From Pseudosulfitobacter koreensis (GTDB lineage: Bacteria; Pseudomonadota; Alphaproteobacteria; Rhodobacterales; Rhodobacteraceae), in contig NZ_JANKJG010000004.1 in assembly GCF_024733015.1 (NCBI RefSeq), positions 124,001 through 188,000 on the forward strand: a stretch of 64,000 nt of DNA. Reading direction: 5' to 3'. The translations under genes were made by a program, and so were the position numbers. The notes beneath the pieces were generated by a model. It made no database searches. It was not told the origin of the DNA and saw only the letters and a list, made by a program, of their open reading frames with translations. Below, piece by piece: positions 9,418 through 17,985 of the stretch (its first letter is position 1; each line of letters starts with the position of its first letter).

Positions 9418-10044
9418 TCAGTCCTTGAAGTTCTTGCTGGCCTTGATCTGGTCCCAGGCCCACATCACCTCCTGCAACTGCTCTTCCTGCGAGCGGTCGC
9501 CGCCGTTCATGTCGGGGTGCAGCACCTTGATCAGCAGCTTGTAGGCCTTGCGCACCTCGGCCTTGGTCCAGCTGTCCTTGGCCTCCAGAATGTCCATCGC
9601 GCGGCGTTCGGTCGGGGGCAGCTTCTTGCCGGCGCCACCTGCCTTGCCGGGGTTCTGCGTGGCGTTCGCACCCAGCACCTGATGCGGGTCCTCAATGCCC
9701 AGCCGCGCCCAGGCCCGTGCCTCGGGGTCGCCCAGCGGCTTGGTCGCGCGTTCCCAGACCTTGTCCTTGGACATCTGGGCGTTCAACTCGGCCTCGGTGG
9801 TGCCGTCGAAGAAGTTCCACTTCAGATTGTATTCGCGCACGTGCTGCTGGCAGAACCAGAAATAATCGTCCAGAACGTCCGGTGCCTTGGGCGCGCGGTA
9901 CTTGCCCGGCTCGTCGCAGCCGTCATGGTCGCAAATGCGGGTCGAGGTTTCGGATGCCCCCGACATCCCGCGACGCCCGCGCGGATTCTTTTTCTTGGCG
10001 GAGGAGACGGACATATCGAAACCGAAGGGATCAGACTTGGACAT
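9418..10044 (-). CDS. J-domain (DnaJ-like) protein with N-terminal Cys/His cluster
   Basis: A 208-residue protein whose C-terminal 60 residues are a J-domain carrying the HPD signature at 176-178 (KVLHPDMNGG). It should therefore stimulate an Hsp70 (DnaK) ATPase. It has no Gly/Phe region or zinc domain of true DnaJ. Instead the N-terminal part has C38, C43, C65 and H68 (CDHDGC and WFCQQH), spaced like a small zinc-binding site. The gene is divergent from bolA with 87 bp between the chosen start codons, a pairing I associate with Rhodobacteraceae cobalamin loci. The substrate is unknown. Confidence 0.85.
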   Translation of the reverse strand: MSKSDPFGFDMSVSSAKKKNPRGRRGMSGASETSTRICDHDGCDEPGKYRAPKAPDVLDDYFWFCQQHVREYNLKWNFFDGTTEAELNAQMSKDKVWERATKPLGDPEARAWARLGIEDPHQVLGANATQNPGKAGGAGKKLPPTERRAMDILEAKDSWTKAEVRKAYKLLIKVLHPDMNGGDRSQEEQLQEVMWAWDQIKASKNFKD

Positions 10045-10131
10045 TGGGACAACCTTATCGACTCTGGGCCGTTACTTTAGGATATTGGGGCGGAGATAGA
10101 AGGGGGCGCAGTTAAAAAAGTGAGCAAAAGA

Positions 10132-10389
10132 ATGCGAGTTGCAGACGAGATTGCAGAAAAACTGAACGATGCCTTTTCACCGCGCGAATTGGAAGTGGTG
10201 GACGACAGCGCGTCCCATGCGGGCCATGCAAATGCCCCCGAAGCGGGGCAAAGCCATTTCAACGTGCGCATCCGTGCGGATGCCTTGGCGGGTCAGAGCA
10301 GGATTGCCCGTCACCGTGCGGTTCATACGGCCATCGGGGCCGAATTGATGGGACGTATTCACGCGCTGGCAATCGACGCCGACGCGTGA
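10132..10389 (+). CDS. BolA family protein
   Basis: A small (85-residue) BolA-fold protein. It has the family's N-terminal helix (RVADEIAEKL), the SHAGHA segment with its conserved histidine, and the later FNVRI and RIHAL strands. BolA proteins act with monothiol glutaredoxins in iron-sulfur cluster trafficking and stress responses. The ATG at 10132 gives the usual MRV start. A GTG at 10120 in the same frame, preceded by AGGGGG, would add four residues and cannot be excluded. It is divergent from the J-domain gene. Confidence 0.88.
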   Translation: MRVADEIAEKLNDAFSPRELEVVDDSASHAGHANAPEAGQSHFNVRIRADALAGQSRIARHRAVHTAIGAELMGRIHALAIDADA

Positions 10390-10399
10390 AGCGGGCCTG

Positions 10400-11101
10400 T
10401 CAGGTGTCGCCTCTGGTGACACCTTTCAGGCGGTTGCGGTGGCTGGCGAGGCTTTGCAGCGAGCTGGTCATGCCCGACACTTCGGACGTGTCCTCGACGC
10501 CGTTGTCGGACAGCATCTGCGTCGCCCCGCGTCGCGGAGATTTCTGTTCGTCATTGTAAGCGTCGGTTTCGTCGGTTTCGTGAACGTCGCCTTTGTGAAC
10601 GTGGCCTTTGTGAACGCCGTCTTCGTGAACATCCTCTTTGCGAACGTCGTCTGCAGGAGCGTCTTCAGCGGGGGCGTCTTTAGCGGGAATCTCGTCCGGG
10701 GTCGCGTCGCCCGGTGTGGTGACATCCTCGGTAACCTCATGCTGCGTTTCGTCACGCACCACTTCGACTGACCCGGAAACCTTCGGTGCTTCGACAGGGG
10801 CAACCACGGCAGGCGGGGCCAGCAGTTCGGGCCTGTCAGGTGCGGCGGTCTCTGCGACGCTCTCTTCCACCAGCGCACGGCGGAAGATCAGCAGGTGCCG
10901 CCATTCGGTCGTGGACCCCGTCAGCCCCGCGCGTTCGGTCGATGGCAGCGTGTCGGCGCGCTGGTATTCCCAGCCGTCGGCGGCCATCTCGTTCATCAGC
11001 GTCTCGACCGCATGGGCATAGCGCGCCTCGGGGCCTTTGATTCCCTGACCCTTGAGGCCCTTGGCGGGGGCTGGAACGACCTTGTAAGCGTAGTGTTTCA
11101 T
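10400..11101 (-). CDS. DUF4177 protein with acidic/His pentapeptide repeat tail
   Basis: A 233-residue protein. The first ~85 residues match DUF4177 (YAYKVVPAP near the start, DGWEYQRADTLP in the middle, a hydrophobic LLIFRR strand at the end), a small fold of unknown function. A low-complexity tail follows. About eight tandem five-residue units are encoded at 10561-10690, moving from EDAP-like to KGDVH-like sequence and rich in Asp, Glu and His. The C-terminus is basic (HRNRLKGVTRGDT). The ATG at 11101 is chosen because it starts the conserved domain and avoids overlapping the thioesterase gene. The tail could bind metal or simply be a disordered spacer. Confidence 0.75.
   Translation of the reverse strand: MKHYAYKVVPAPAKGLKGQGIKGPEARYAHAVETLMNEMAADGWEYQRADTLPSTERAGLTGSTTEWRHLLIFRRALVEESVAETAAPDRPELLAPPAVVAPVEAPKVSGSVEVVRDETQHEVTEDVTTPGDATPDEIPAKDAPAEDAPADDVRKEDVHEDGVHKGHVHKGDVHETDETDAYNDEQKSPRRGATQMLSDNGVEDTSEVSGMTSSLQSLASHRNRLKGVTRGDT
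10561..10690. repeat. 15-bp tandem repeats inside the DUF4177 gene
   Basis: Degenerate 15-base units (plus-strand form CTTTGTGAACGTGGC and variants) run for about 130 bp. They encode the Asp/Glu/His pentapeptides of the minus-strand gene. The periodicity keeps several frames open, which produces spurious long reading frames on the plus strand. Repeat number could vary between strains. Confidence 0.7.
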
Positions 11102-11177
11102 GACCCTGTGCGCCGCCCCCTGAGATGTCATTGCGGAGGGGGATATAGCAACTGGGGGGCGGATGTGAAAGGGCGCA

Positions 11178-11675
11178 TCAGCCCTTGCGCGCAATTCCGA
11201 TCCTGCGACCGGCGCGTTCCGGCCAAGGCAGCGTGCGGTGCGCCGCGTGCATCTGCCGCAGGTTGGTCAGGATGGTTTCCGGCATCGGTGCGACACGCGG
11301 ACCGGACTGATCCACATGCAGCGTCAATCCCTCGCCGGTGGCGGCAAGCCAGCCGTCAGAGTGCCAGAGTTCCTGGTAGAGGTGAAAGCGTTTCTCATCA
11401 AAATCAAGCAGTTGCACGGTCGCATAGACCTGATCGCCCTCGTGCAACTCGCGCACGTAGCAGATGTGGAATTCGGCCACATAGGTCGTGCAACCGGTCG
11501 TCTTGAGGTAGTCCAGCCCAAAGCCGAACTGCGGATAGAGGTCATCGACCGAATGATCCATCAGCACCGAATAATAGGCCATGTTCAAATGACCGTTATA
11601 GTCGATCCACTCGGGACGCACGGCCATCGGCGCGCTGCGAAACAGGATGTCGGGGTGGGATGCGGGTGCCATCAT
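11178..11675 (-). CDS. Hot-dog fold acyl-CoA thioesterase
   Basis: A 165-residue protein of the 4-hydroxybenzoyl-CoA/YbgC-type thioesterase group. The signature is WIDYNGHLNMAYY, with the catalytic acidic residue at about Asp25 and the NGHLN loop at 27-31. A central hot-dog helix and the FHICYVREL strand follow. It probably hydrolyses a small acyl-CoA in the cytoplasm, but the substrate cannot be told from sequence. Similar proteins sit beside carnitine metabolism genes in other proteobacteria, and there is no such context here. It is followed on the same strand by the DUF4177 gene after 76 bp. Confidence 0.82.
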   Translation of the reverse strand: MMAPASHPDILFRSAPMAVRPEWIDYNGHLNMAYYSVLMDHSVDDLYPQFGFGLDYLKTTGCTTYVAEFHICYVRELHEGDQVYATVQLLDFDEKRFHLYQELWHSDGWLAATGEGLTLHVDQSGPRVAPMPETILTNLRQMHAAHRTLPWPERAGRRIGIARKG

Positions 11676-11750
11676 GATGTGCCTTTGGATCGCCTGCGAT
11701 TGCCCGCAAGGTGGGCGGTGCAGGCAGCAAGGTAAAGCGCGACGTCACGG

Positions 11751-11802
11751 CGCGCCCGCGTGGGGCGCGTCCGGAATTTGGATATTTAAGGCCAAGAGAA
11801 AG
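11751..11802 (+). repeat. Intergenic palindromic element, family A copy 1
   Basis: Between gatB and the thioesterase gene. A 7-bp GC hairpin (CGCGCCC 11751-11757 with GGGCGCG 11763-11769) is followed by GGATATTTAAGGCCAAGAGA and AAG. It is the most diverged of three copies; the others are at 43302-43358 and 60410-60454. Confidence 0.55.
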
Positions 11803-11808
11803 GGGGCG

Positions 11809-13320
11809 TTACCCCTGAAGCTTTTGCGCGACCAGCTCATTGACGGTCTTGGGGTTGGCCTTGCCGCCTGTCGCCTTCATCACCTGTCCCACGAACCAGC
11901 CTGCCAGCTTGGGGTTCTCGCGCGCCTTGGCGACCTGATCGGGGTTGGCAGCGATGATCTCGTCCACCGCGGCCTCGATCGCGCCGGTGTCGGTGACCTG
12001 TTTCAGGCCCTCGGTCTCGACGATCTCGGCGGGGTCGCGGCCCGTGGTATAGGCAATCTCGAACACGTCCTTGGCGATCTTGCCGCTGATCGCGTCCGAG
12101 GCGATCAGGTCGATGATGCCACCCAGCTGGGCAGGGGTCACCGGGCTTTGGTCGATGTCCTTGTCGTCTTTCTTCAGACGGCCGAACAGTTCGTTGATGA
12201 CCCAGTTCGCGGCCATCTTGCCGTCGCGGCCCGCCGCCACGGCTTCGAAATAGGCGGCACTGTCCAGATCGGCGGTCAGCACGGACGCGTCATAGTCGGT
12301 CAGGCCGAAGTCGCCGATAAAGCGCGCCTTCTTGGCGTCGGGCAGTTCGGGCAGGGTGGCCTTGATCTGGTCGACCCAGTCCTGCTCGATCTCCAGCGGC
12401 AGCAGGTCGGGGTCGGGGAAATAGCGATAGTCGTGCGCCTCTTCCTTCGAGCGCTGGGTGCGTGTCTCGCCCTTGACGGGATCGAAGCCGCGCGTTTCCT
12501 GATCCACTTCGCCGCCTGCCTCCAGGATTGCGATCTGGCGCCGCGCCTCGACCTCGATCGCCTGCTGGATAAATCGGGTGGAGTTCATGTTCTTGATTTC
12601 GCACCGGGTGCCCAGATGCCCGAAATCGCCGGACTCGCGGTAGCGTTCGTAGGCGCCAGGGCGGCAGACCGACACGTTGACGTCCGCGCGCAGGTTGCCG
12701 TTCTGCATGTCGCCGTCACAGGTGCCGAGATAGCGCATGATCTGACGCAGCTTCAGGATATAGGCGGCGGCCTCTTCGGCGCTGCGGATGTCGGGACGGC
12801 TGACGATCTCCATCAGGCAGACGCCTGCGCGGTTCAGGTCGACAAAGGACATCTCGGGGTCCATGTCGTGAATCGACTTGCCCGCGTCCTGTTCCATGTG
12901 GATGCGCTCAACGCGCACCGGCCGCGCGGTGCCGTCGCCCAGTTCCACCAGAACCTCACCTTCGCCCACGATCGGGTGGTACAGCTGGCTGATCTGATAA
13001 CCTGCCGGCTGGTCGGGATAGAAATAATTCTTGCGGTCAAAGGCCGATTTCAGGTGAATCTCGGCGTTCAGGCCCAGCCCCGTGCGCACCGCCTGTTCGA
13101 TGCAATATTCATTGATGACGGGCAACATGCCGGGCATCGCCGCATCCACGAAAGCCACGTTCGAATTCGGCTCGGCCCCGAATTGGGTCGAGGCACCGGA
13201 AAACAGCTTGGCGTTCGAGGCCACCTGTGCGTGGACTTCCATCCCGATCACCAGTTCCCAGTCGTGTTTGGCACCGGCAATCACGCGGGGTTTCGGCAGG
13301 TCGTAGGACAGATCAAGCAT
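11809..13320 (-). CDS. gatB: Aspartyl/glutamyl-tRNA(Asn/Gln) amidotransferase subunit B
   Basis: The tRNA-binding and kinase-like subunit of GatCAB, which converts Glu-tRNA(Gln) and Asp-tRNA(Asn) to the amide forms. It has 503 residues, full length. The N-terminal cradle domain carries the conserved IGMEVHAQ start, the [17 protein letters not shown] signature (about 85-100) and [14 protein letters not shown]. The C-terminal YqeY-like tail domain ends in [13 protein letters not shown]. gatA and gatC are not in this window. It diverges from the hypothetical gene at 13439. Confidence 0.96.
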   Translation of the reverse strand: MLDLSYDLPKPRVIAGAKHDWELVIGMEVHAQVASNAKLFSGASTQFGAEPNSNVAFVDAAMPGMLPVINEYCIEQAVRTGLGLNAEIHLKSAFDRKNYFYPDQPAGYQISQLYHPIVGEGEVLVELGDGTARPVRVERIHMEQDAGKSIHDMDPEMSFVDLNRAGVCLMEIVSRPDIRSAEEAAAYILKLRQIMRYLGTCDGDMQNGNLRADVNVSVCRPGAYERYRESGDFGHLGTRCEIKNMNSTRFIQQAIEVEARRQIAILEAGGEVDQETRGFDPVKGETRTQRSKEEAHDYRYFPDPDLLPLEIEQDWVDQIKATLPELPDAKKARFIGDFGLTDYDASVLTADLDSAAYFEAVAAGRDGKMAANWVINELFGRLKKDDKDIDQSPVTPAQLGGIIDLIASDAISGKIAKDVFEIAYTTGRDPAEIVETEGLKQVTDTGAIEAAVDEIIAANPDQVAKARENPKLAGWFVGQVMKATGGKANPKTVNELVAQKLQG

Positions 13321-13438
13321 GTTTCACCAAAGGCTGTGGGGCATTTCGCGCAGGTTTAGTCCAGCGCCCCCCGTGCTGCAAGAGGCTGCGACATTGCGGG
13401 CGCTATGCAGGCGCGCGCGGACGGCGCATGGTGGCGGC

Positions 13439-13978
13439 ATGGTCAACGTCACACCACAAGAGATGCCCGTCGGCAGTCTGATCGCAGAGCAGGCGGCGCA
13501 GCCTGGCTATTTCACCGATTGCTACGCCTGCGTGGTGCCGGGGCAGGTGTCGCTGGCCGACTATGTGACGGCATTCTACACCACGCCGCTGTTTCGCGCC
13601 GAGCGACTGGTGCTGCGGCTTGCGGCGCGTGCGCCGTCCACGGACGTTCAGGCACGCGCAGTGGCCGAGGGGGAGGCAGAGCGCTTTGCCGTCTGGCAGG
13701 TCGCGGCAAGGCGCGCGGATGAGATGCTGCTGGCAGAGCGGTCGGGGCGGACCAAATCCTGGTTCAGCGTCGCGGTGCAAGGCGCTGACACGAAACTGTT
13801 TTTCGGATCGGTCGTGGTTCCGGTCAAGGGAAAGTCGGGCAAGATGGTTCTGGGCCCGGTCTTTGACAGCCTCAAGACCGCGCATGCGCTTTATTCACGC
13901 GCCCTTCTGGCATCGGCGGCGCGCGGGTTGGCGGCAACCGGCGTCAGGACGGCTCCAGCTCCGCGCCCCGGTCGGTAA
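13439..13978 (+). CDS. Hypothetical protein
   Basis: A 179-residue soluble protein that I do not recognise with confidence. It has a YFTDCYACVVPGQ segment near the start and an SWFSVAVQGADTKLFFG beta-rich segment in the second half. The end is helical (HALYSRALLASAARGL). The layout is loosely like DUF2867-type proteins, but this is not certain. The ATG at 13439 was chosen because upstream codons read into the gatB promoter region. Its last 35 bases overlap the 3' end of the convergent gene (13944-13978). Confidence 0.65.
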   Translation: MVNVTPQEMPVGSLIAEQAAQPGYFTDCYACVVPGQVSLADYVTAFYTTPLFRAERLVLRLAARAPSTDVQARAVAEGEAERFAVWQVAARRADEMLLAERSGRTKSWFSVAVQGADTKLFFGSVVVPVKGKSGKMVLGPVFDSLKTAHALYSRALLASAARGLAATGVRTAPAPRPGR

Positions 13979-15239
13979 AGACCACGCGGTTGCCCTGCGA
14001 CAGCTCGCGGCGGAACATGTCGCACAGAATGCGGTGCGCATCGGCAGCGCCCGCTGCGGCAAAGCGGTCGGGGCAACGCACCCGCAGATTGTTGTCAAAG
14101 CCGCGCGCGGCATGGGCCCAGATCATCGGGTGCAGTTCGGTCAGGTGGCGCCTTATGATCCACTTCGCGCAGTCGGCGATCTGACCGCGCACGAATGCGA
14201 CATCATCGGCAGCATCCAGCGTCATGCCCATCGTGTTGGCGCAATAGGCCGCCAGCAGGTTGACGGTGTGCGGATCGTCGCGACGGTTCAGGATGTCGTG
14301 CAGGCCTTCGATGAAGAACGCCACGTCAAGCTGGCTGCAGGCCGCGTCGTCCTGCGCAATGGCGTCGAGCATGACCCAGGTATAGCCGCCCGCGCCCCAT
14401 TGCGCGTGGGTGCTGCTGGCCATGCGGCGCGCCTGCACTTCCAGTTCCTGCACGGTGCCATGCCAGCGTGGCAGCAGATGCGTGCCAAAGTTGCGCAGCG
14501 CCCGCGCGTTCAGCGGATCGAGCGCGATCAACCGCTCGTAAGAGGTGACGAGGCGGCGCGTATCGGTGGGCAGACCGCTGCGCAACATGCAGTGGGCGGC
14601 GGCCAGCAGGGGAGAGTTGAACTCTTCCGCAGGAAACCCTTCGAGGATATCGCGGGCGCGGTCGAAATGCGCGTCAAAGGCCTCGCGGTTGCGCAGGGGC
14701 ACTTCCGAGGACCAGCCGGTGCCGCGCCAGGCCCAGCCGATGTCCAGATGGGTCATCGTCACGATGGTCGCGATGGCATAGTCGTCGGGAAATTCGGCCA
14801 GCATCTCTTCCAGGGCAATGATCCCCTCCAACAGGGGCGCGTCCTTGGCGGGGCGGCCCGACAGCAGGGCATGTTCCGCAGCCGACACCACGTCAGAGCG
14901 CGCGCCGAAAGCGATCAGATCGGCCACCGGCATGCCGCCGGGGGTACGCTCACAGGCGGCTTCGGCGGCGTGGATCGCGGCGGACACGCCGGCCCAGTCT
15001 TCCTGACGTGCCATGCGCAGACCGCTGGACTGATGCATGTCGCAGGCGCGGTCTTCGCCGGTGGGATCGGGGCAGGGAATGCTCAGAGCGGGCGCAAGGT
15101 CGGGCACGGCGGCGCGTTGTGGGCGCTTGGCTGCGGCGGACGTGTCGATGACCCCGTCAAAGGCCAGCTTGGCCGAAGGCCCCTGAACCGCATTGCGGAG
15201 CATTTTCAAGATTTTCAGGCCGGGGAGCTTCGAACGCAT
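13944..15239 (-). CDS. Hypothetical protein, helical TPR-like
   Basis: A 431-residue protein not recognised as a named family. It is rich in helices with TPR-like spacing, for example the region around LVTSYERLIALDPLNARALR (about 250-270), and cysteines are scattered. No signal peptide or membrane segment is clear. The start at 15239 (MRSKLPG) is preferred over one 63 bases further upstream because the extra N-terminus is not protein-like. Its 3' end overlaps the convergent hypothetical gene by 35 bp. The function is unknown. Confidence 0.65.
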   Translation of the reverse strand: MRSKLPGLKILKMLRNAVQGPSAKLAFDGVIDTSAAAKRPQRAAVPDLAPALSIPCPDPTGEDRACDMHQSSGLRMARQEDWAGVSAAIHAAEAACERTPGGMPVADLIAFGARSDVVSAAEHALLSGRPAKDAPLLEGIIALEEMLAEFPDDYAIATIVTMTHLDIGWAWRGTGWSSEVPLRNREAFDAHFDRARDILEGFPAEEFNSPLLAAAHCMLRSGLPTDTRRLVTSYERLIALDPLNARALRNFGTHLLPRWHGTVQELEVQARRMASSTHAQWGAGGYTWVMLDAIAQDDAACSQLDVAFFIEGLHDILNRRDDPHTVNLLAAYCANTMGMTLDAADDVAFVRGQIADCAKWIIRRHLTELHPMIWAHAARGFDNNLRVRCPDRFAAAGAADAHRILCDMFRRELSQGNRVVFTDRGAELEPS

Positions 15240-15640
15240 CTGATCCACTCGTTGTCTTGGTTGTGTTGATGCCAATCTGCCGATGGTTTGAGGCGCAAAC
15301 ATGGCACCCGTGCGGAGCTTCGGCGGTCATTGGTGGACCGAGGTGCATTTCATTGCCACAGTTCGCTCATAAGGTGTGAGGGGCGTTGGTTAATAGCGGG
15401 TTATCCTTGACTTTCGCGCGGATACGGCCTCGGCAGATCGGGGCGAACGGGACGGTCAGGGGCCGACGGGCAGGCCCTTGCAGCACGTGTCAGGGCCGTG
15501 GCGCAACTGCGGAATTTCACTCAAATGGGCAACAATAAGGCGCTCTGCCGTGCAGTTGTTTCGCAAACCTGCGTGAACGGGCCTTGTCCCGCCTCTGTGA
15601 TCGCTTGATCTGGCGCAGCGGTGCCGCGCATAATGCTGCG
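15240..15640. other. Intergenic region with no recognised gene
   Basis: About 400 bases between two divergent starts (hypothetical gene at 15239, transglycosylase at 15641). Short reading frames exist in several frames, but none has a credible start, ribosome site or protein-like composition. It is somewhat AT-richer around 15360-15410 (GGTTAATAGCGGGTTATCC) and presumably holds both promoters. No tRNA or hairpin terminator was seen. Confidence 0.5.
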
Positions 15641-16294
15641 ATGAAACGGATTGCGATGGCGATATGTGTGGGGCTTTGGGGCGTGCTGGCGGGGGCTGCG
15701 GTCTTTGCCGAGCTGTCCCAGATGCCGCGCCCGCCTGCGCGCGACGGCGACGTGCCCCGCACTCGCTGGACACATCAGCCCAATCACATGCTGTGGAACC
15801 GTGCCGCGCTTTCCGCGCTCAAGACCCATGGCGCGCCGCTGGTGCAGACCGTGCCGCGCGATATCGCGGACTGGTGCCCCAACTATGCGCACTCGGGCCT
15901 GCGCGAACGGCGGGCATTCTGGCTGGGGTTCCTGTCGGCGCTGGCCAAGCACGAAAGCACCTATAAACCGCAGGCCGTGGGTGGCGGCGGGCGCTGGTAC
16001 GGATTGTTGCAGATCCTGCCTGCGACGGCACGCGGATACAAATGCCACGCAGGGTCGGGGCCGGATCTGATGAAGGGCGCGGCCAACCTGTCCTGTGCCG
16101 TGCGCATCCTGTCGGTGACCGTGCCGCGCGACGGCGTGATCTTTGCCCGCGACAGCCGGTGGCGCGGGGTCGCCGCCGACTGGGGGCCGATGCGCGTGCC
16201 ATCAAAACGCCGCGACATCGCAGGATGGACACGCAAGCAATCCTATTGCGCGCTGCCCAACGCGATCCGGCCCAGAATGCGGCCCAAGCGTTAG
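15641..16294 (+). CDS. Lytic transglycosylase (SLT)-like protein
   Basis: A 217-residue exported protein. It has an N-terminal hydrophobic segment (residues 4-23, signal peptide or anchor) and then a goose-lysozyme-like SLT domain. The likely catalytic Glu105 is in ALAKHESTYKP, followed by the GLLQILPATA motif (121-130) typical of SLT enzymes. It probably cleaves peptidoglycan glycan strands in the periplasm. The start at 15641 is favoured because it begins the signal sequence. Its last four bases overlap the convergent gene at 16291. Confidence 0.82.
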   Translation: MKRIAMAICVGLWGVLAGAAVFAELSQMPRPPARDGDVPRTRWTHQPNHMLWNRAALSALKTHGAPLVQTVPRDIADWCPNYAHSGLRERRAFWLGFLSALAKHESTYKPQAVGGGGRWYGLLQILPATARGYKCHAGSGPDLMKGAANLSCAVRILSVTVPRDGVIFARDSRWRGVAADWGPMRVPSKRRDIAGWTRKQSYCALPNAIRPRMRPKR

Positions 16295-16722
16295 CCGACC
16301 AGACTGAAATGATGCCGCTCGACCTTGATGCCGCGTGCGCTCAGCGCATCGTCGAACTCTTGCGCGGGGGGCACCACGTCCAGCGGCAGCCGCTGTTTCG
16401 TGCCACCGCGCAGGGTCAGCGTCGCCTTGATCGACAGGTCCAGCCGCGTGTCCAGCCGCACGGCTTCGAGTTCGCGCAGGGCGATGCTGTCCGCGCGTCG
16501 ACCTGATTGCCAGCTCAGATCCGTATCCGACAGGCGCAGCGACGACACCCGCGCGGTCACCAGATCATAAAGCGCGGGCAGGGTGGCCAGCGCCCCCAGC
16601 CCCACGATCCAAAGCGACGCGTCGAGCATGACCAGCGCCAGCGCCAGCACCAGCCAGACAGCCGCCAGGGTGATCAGCGTCGCAGGCCTGCGCCCGCTGC
16701 GGGTATGGGTATAGTCGGTCAT
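16291..16722 (-). CDS. Small membrane protein, hypothetical
   Basis: A 143-residue protein with two adjacent hydrophobic segments (about residues 15-52) and then a C-terminal cytoplasmic domain of alternating strands (SSLRLSDTDLSW, KATLTLRGG), reminiscent of bPH-type domains. The family is not assigned. It overlaps the upstream gene by 4 bp (16719-16722, ATGA), so the two are translationally coupled and probably work together. Confidence 0.7.
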   Translation of the reverse strand: MTDYTHTRSGRRPATLITLAAVWLVLALALVMLDASLWIVGLGALATLPALYDLVTARVSSLRLSDTDLSWQSGRRADSIALRELEAVRLDTRLDLSIKATLTLRGGTKQRLPLDVVPPAQEFDDALSARGIKVERHHFSLVG

Positions 16723-17225
16723 TGCGGGCGCAGGATGCCTTCGACTTCGGTGCGCGCAGCGGTCTGGGCCGGGGTCTCGTCCTCTTCACCGTCCTGCATC
16801 AGCGCACTCAAAGACTGCACAGAACCGCCGCCGTCCAGCGCGCGAAGCCTGCGCGCCACCCGCGTCACCGCATCCTGCGTGCCGTCGCAGGTGCGGATCA
16901 GCCAGCGGCCCAGCATCACCATGCTCCGTGCCTGCTCAGCATCCTGCGCAATGTCGTGTTTCAGCAATGCAGGCGCTGCAGGGGTGGGTGCTTTGCCAAG
17001 TGACAGATAGGCCACTGCCAATGTGCCCAACGCCAGTTGCGGATCGTCGATGCCCTGCACCGGATGTACGTCGGTGCGTCTCTTATACCCCAGCCGACGC
17101 GCGGCGGTGCGCACGTCGCTGGGCATGTCGATCACCTCGGCCACCATCCGCGATCCGCGCCGGACCCGCAAGAGGACGAAGTAGACGATCATGCCCACCA
17201 CGATCAGCCCCAGCGTGATCGGCAT
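16719..17225 (-). CDS. Membrane-anchored hypothetical protein
   Basis: A 168-residue protein with one N-terminal transmembrane helix (MPITLGLIVVGMIVYFVLL) followed by a basic turn and a mainly helical cytoplasmic domain of about 140 residues. The family is not recognised. It is coupled to the next small membrane protein by a 4-bp overlap and sits 2 bp after the SDR gene stop. The order SDR, this gene and the 143-residue gene therefore looks like one operon. Confidence 0.7.
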   Translation of the reverse strand: MPITLGLIVVGMIVYFVLLRVRRGSRMVAEVIDMPSDVRTAARRLGYKRRTDVHPVQGIDDPQLALGTLAVAYLSLGKAPTPAAPALLKHDIAQDAEQARSMVMLGRWLIRTCDGTQDAVTRVARRLRALDGGGSVQSLSALMQDGEEDETPAQTAARTEVEGILRPQ

Positions 17226-17227
17226 GT

Positions 17228-17974
17228 CTAGCGGCCCCCCGACACATCCAGAAATGCGCCGGTGACATAGCTTGCCTCGTCCGACAGCAGGTACAACACC
17301 GAAGTGGCGACTTCGGCGGCAGTGCCCGCCCGGCGCATCGGCGTCATCGGGCCCAGCTTATCCACCCGTTCCGGCGCGCCTGCCTTGCCGTGGATGTCGG
17401 TCACGATGATGCCGGGGCGCACCGCGTTAACGCGGATGCCGCTGGGCGCGACCTCGTCCGAGAGCCCCTTGGTAAAGGTGTCGATTGCCCCCTTTGTCGC
17501 CGCATAATCGACGAACTGTCCGCCCGATCCCAGGCGTGCGGCCACGGACGAGACGTTGACGATGGCGCCGCCGCCCCGTGCCTCCATCCTCTGCACCGCG
17601 CCCTTGGCCACCAGCATCGCGCCGATCACGTTGACCGCAAAGATGCGGGTCAGGCGCGCGTGGTCCATGTCGGTCAGCCGCGCGATGCTGTCGATGGCGC
17701 CTGCGTTGTTGACCAGCGCGTCGATGCGGCCAAACTCGGCGTCGAGCGTGGCGTATATACGGTCGATGTCATCAGGCTCGGCCACGTCGGCCTGCACCAG
17801 AACCACGCGGGCACCGGCGGCTTCGGCCATGGCGCGGGTCGCCTCGGCCCCGGTGCCGTCACTACGATAGGTCAGCACCAGGTCATAACCGCGCTTGGCG
17901 GCAAGCTCGGCACAGGCGGCCCCGATGCCCGCCGAGGCACCGGTGATCAGACAGACGGGGCGTGGATCGGACAT
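17228..17974 (-). CDS. SDR-family NAD(P)-dependent oxidoreductase
   Basis: A classical short-chain dehydrogenase/reductase of 248 residues. It has the cofactor motif TGASAGIG (11-18), NNAG (89-92), the catalytic Ser at 142-143 and the YAATK active site (Tyr157, Lys161). The C-terminal GAFLDVSGG tail is also family-typical. The beta2 end (TYRSD) suggests NADP(H) preference. The substrate cannot be predicted. It lies 11 bp downstream of pepN on the same strand and leads into two small membrane-protein genes, so it is likely co-transcribed with them. Confidence 0.9.
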   Translation of the reverse strand: MSDPRPVCLITGASAGIGAACAELAAKRGYDLVLTYRSDGTGAEATRAMAEAAGARVVLVQADVAEPDDIDRIYATLDAEFGRIDALVNNAGAIDSIARLTDMDHARLTRIFAVNVIGAMLVAKGAVQRMEARGGGAIVNVSSVAARLGSGGQFVDYAATKGAIDTFTKGLSDEVAPSGIRVNAVRPGIIVTDIHGKAGAPERVDKLGPMTPMRRAGTAAEVATSVLYLLSDEASYVTGAFLDVSGGR

Positions 17975-17985
17975 TGGCTTACCCC

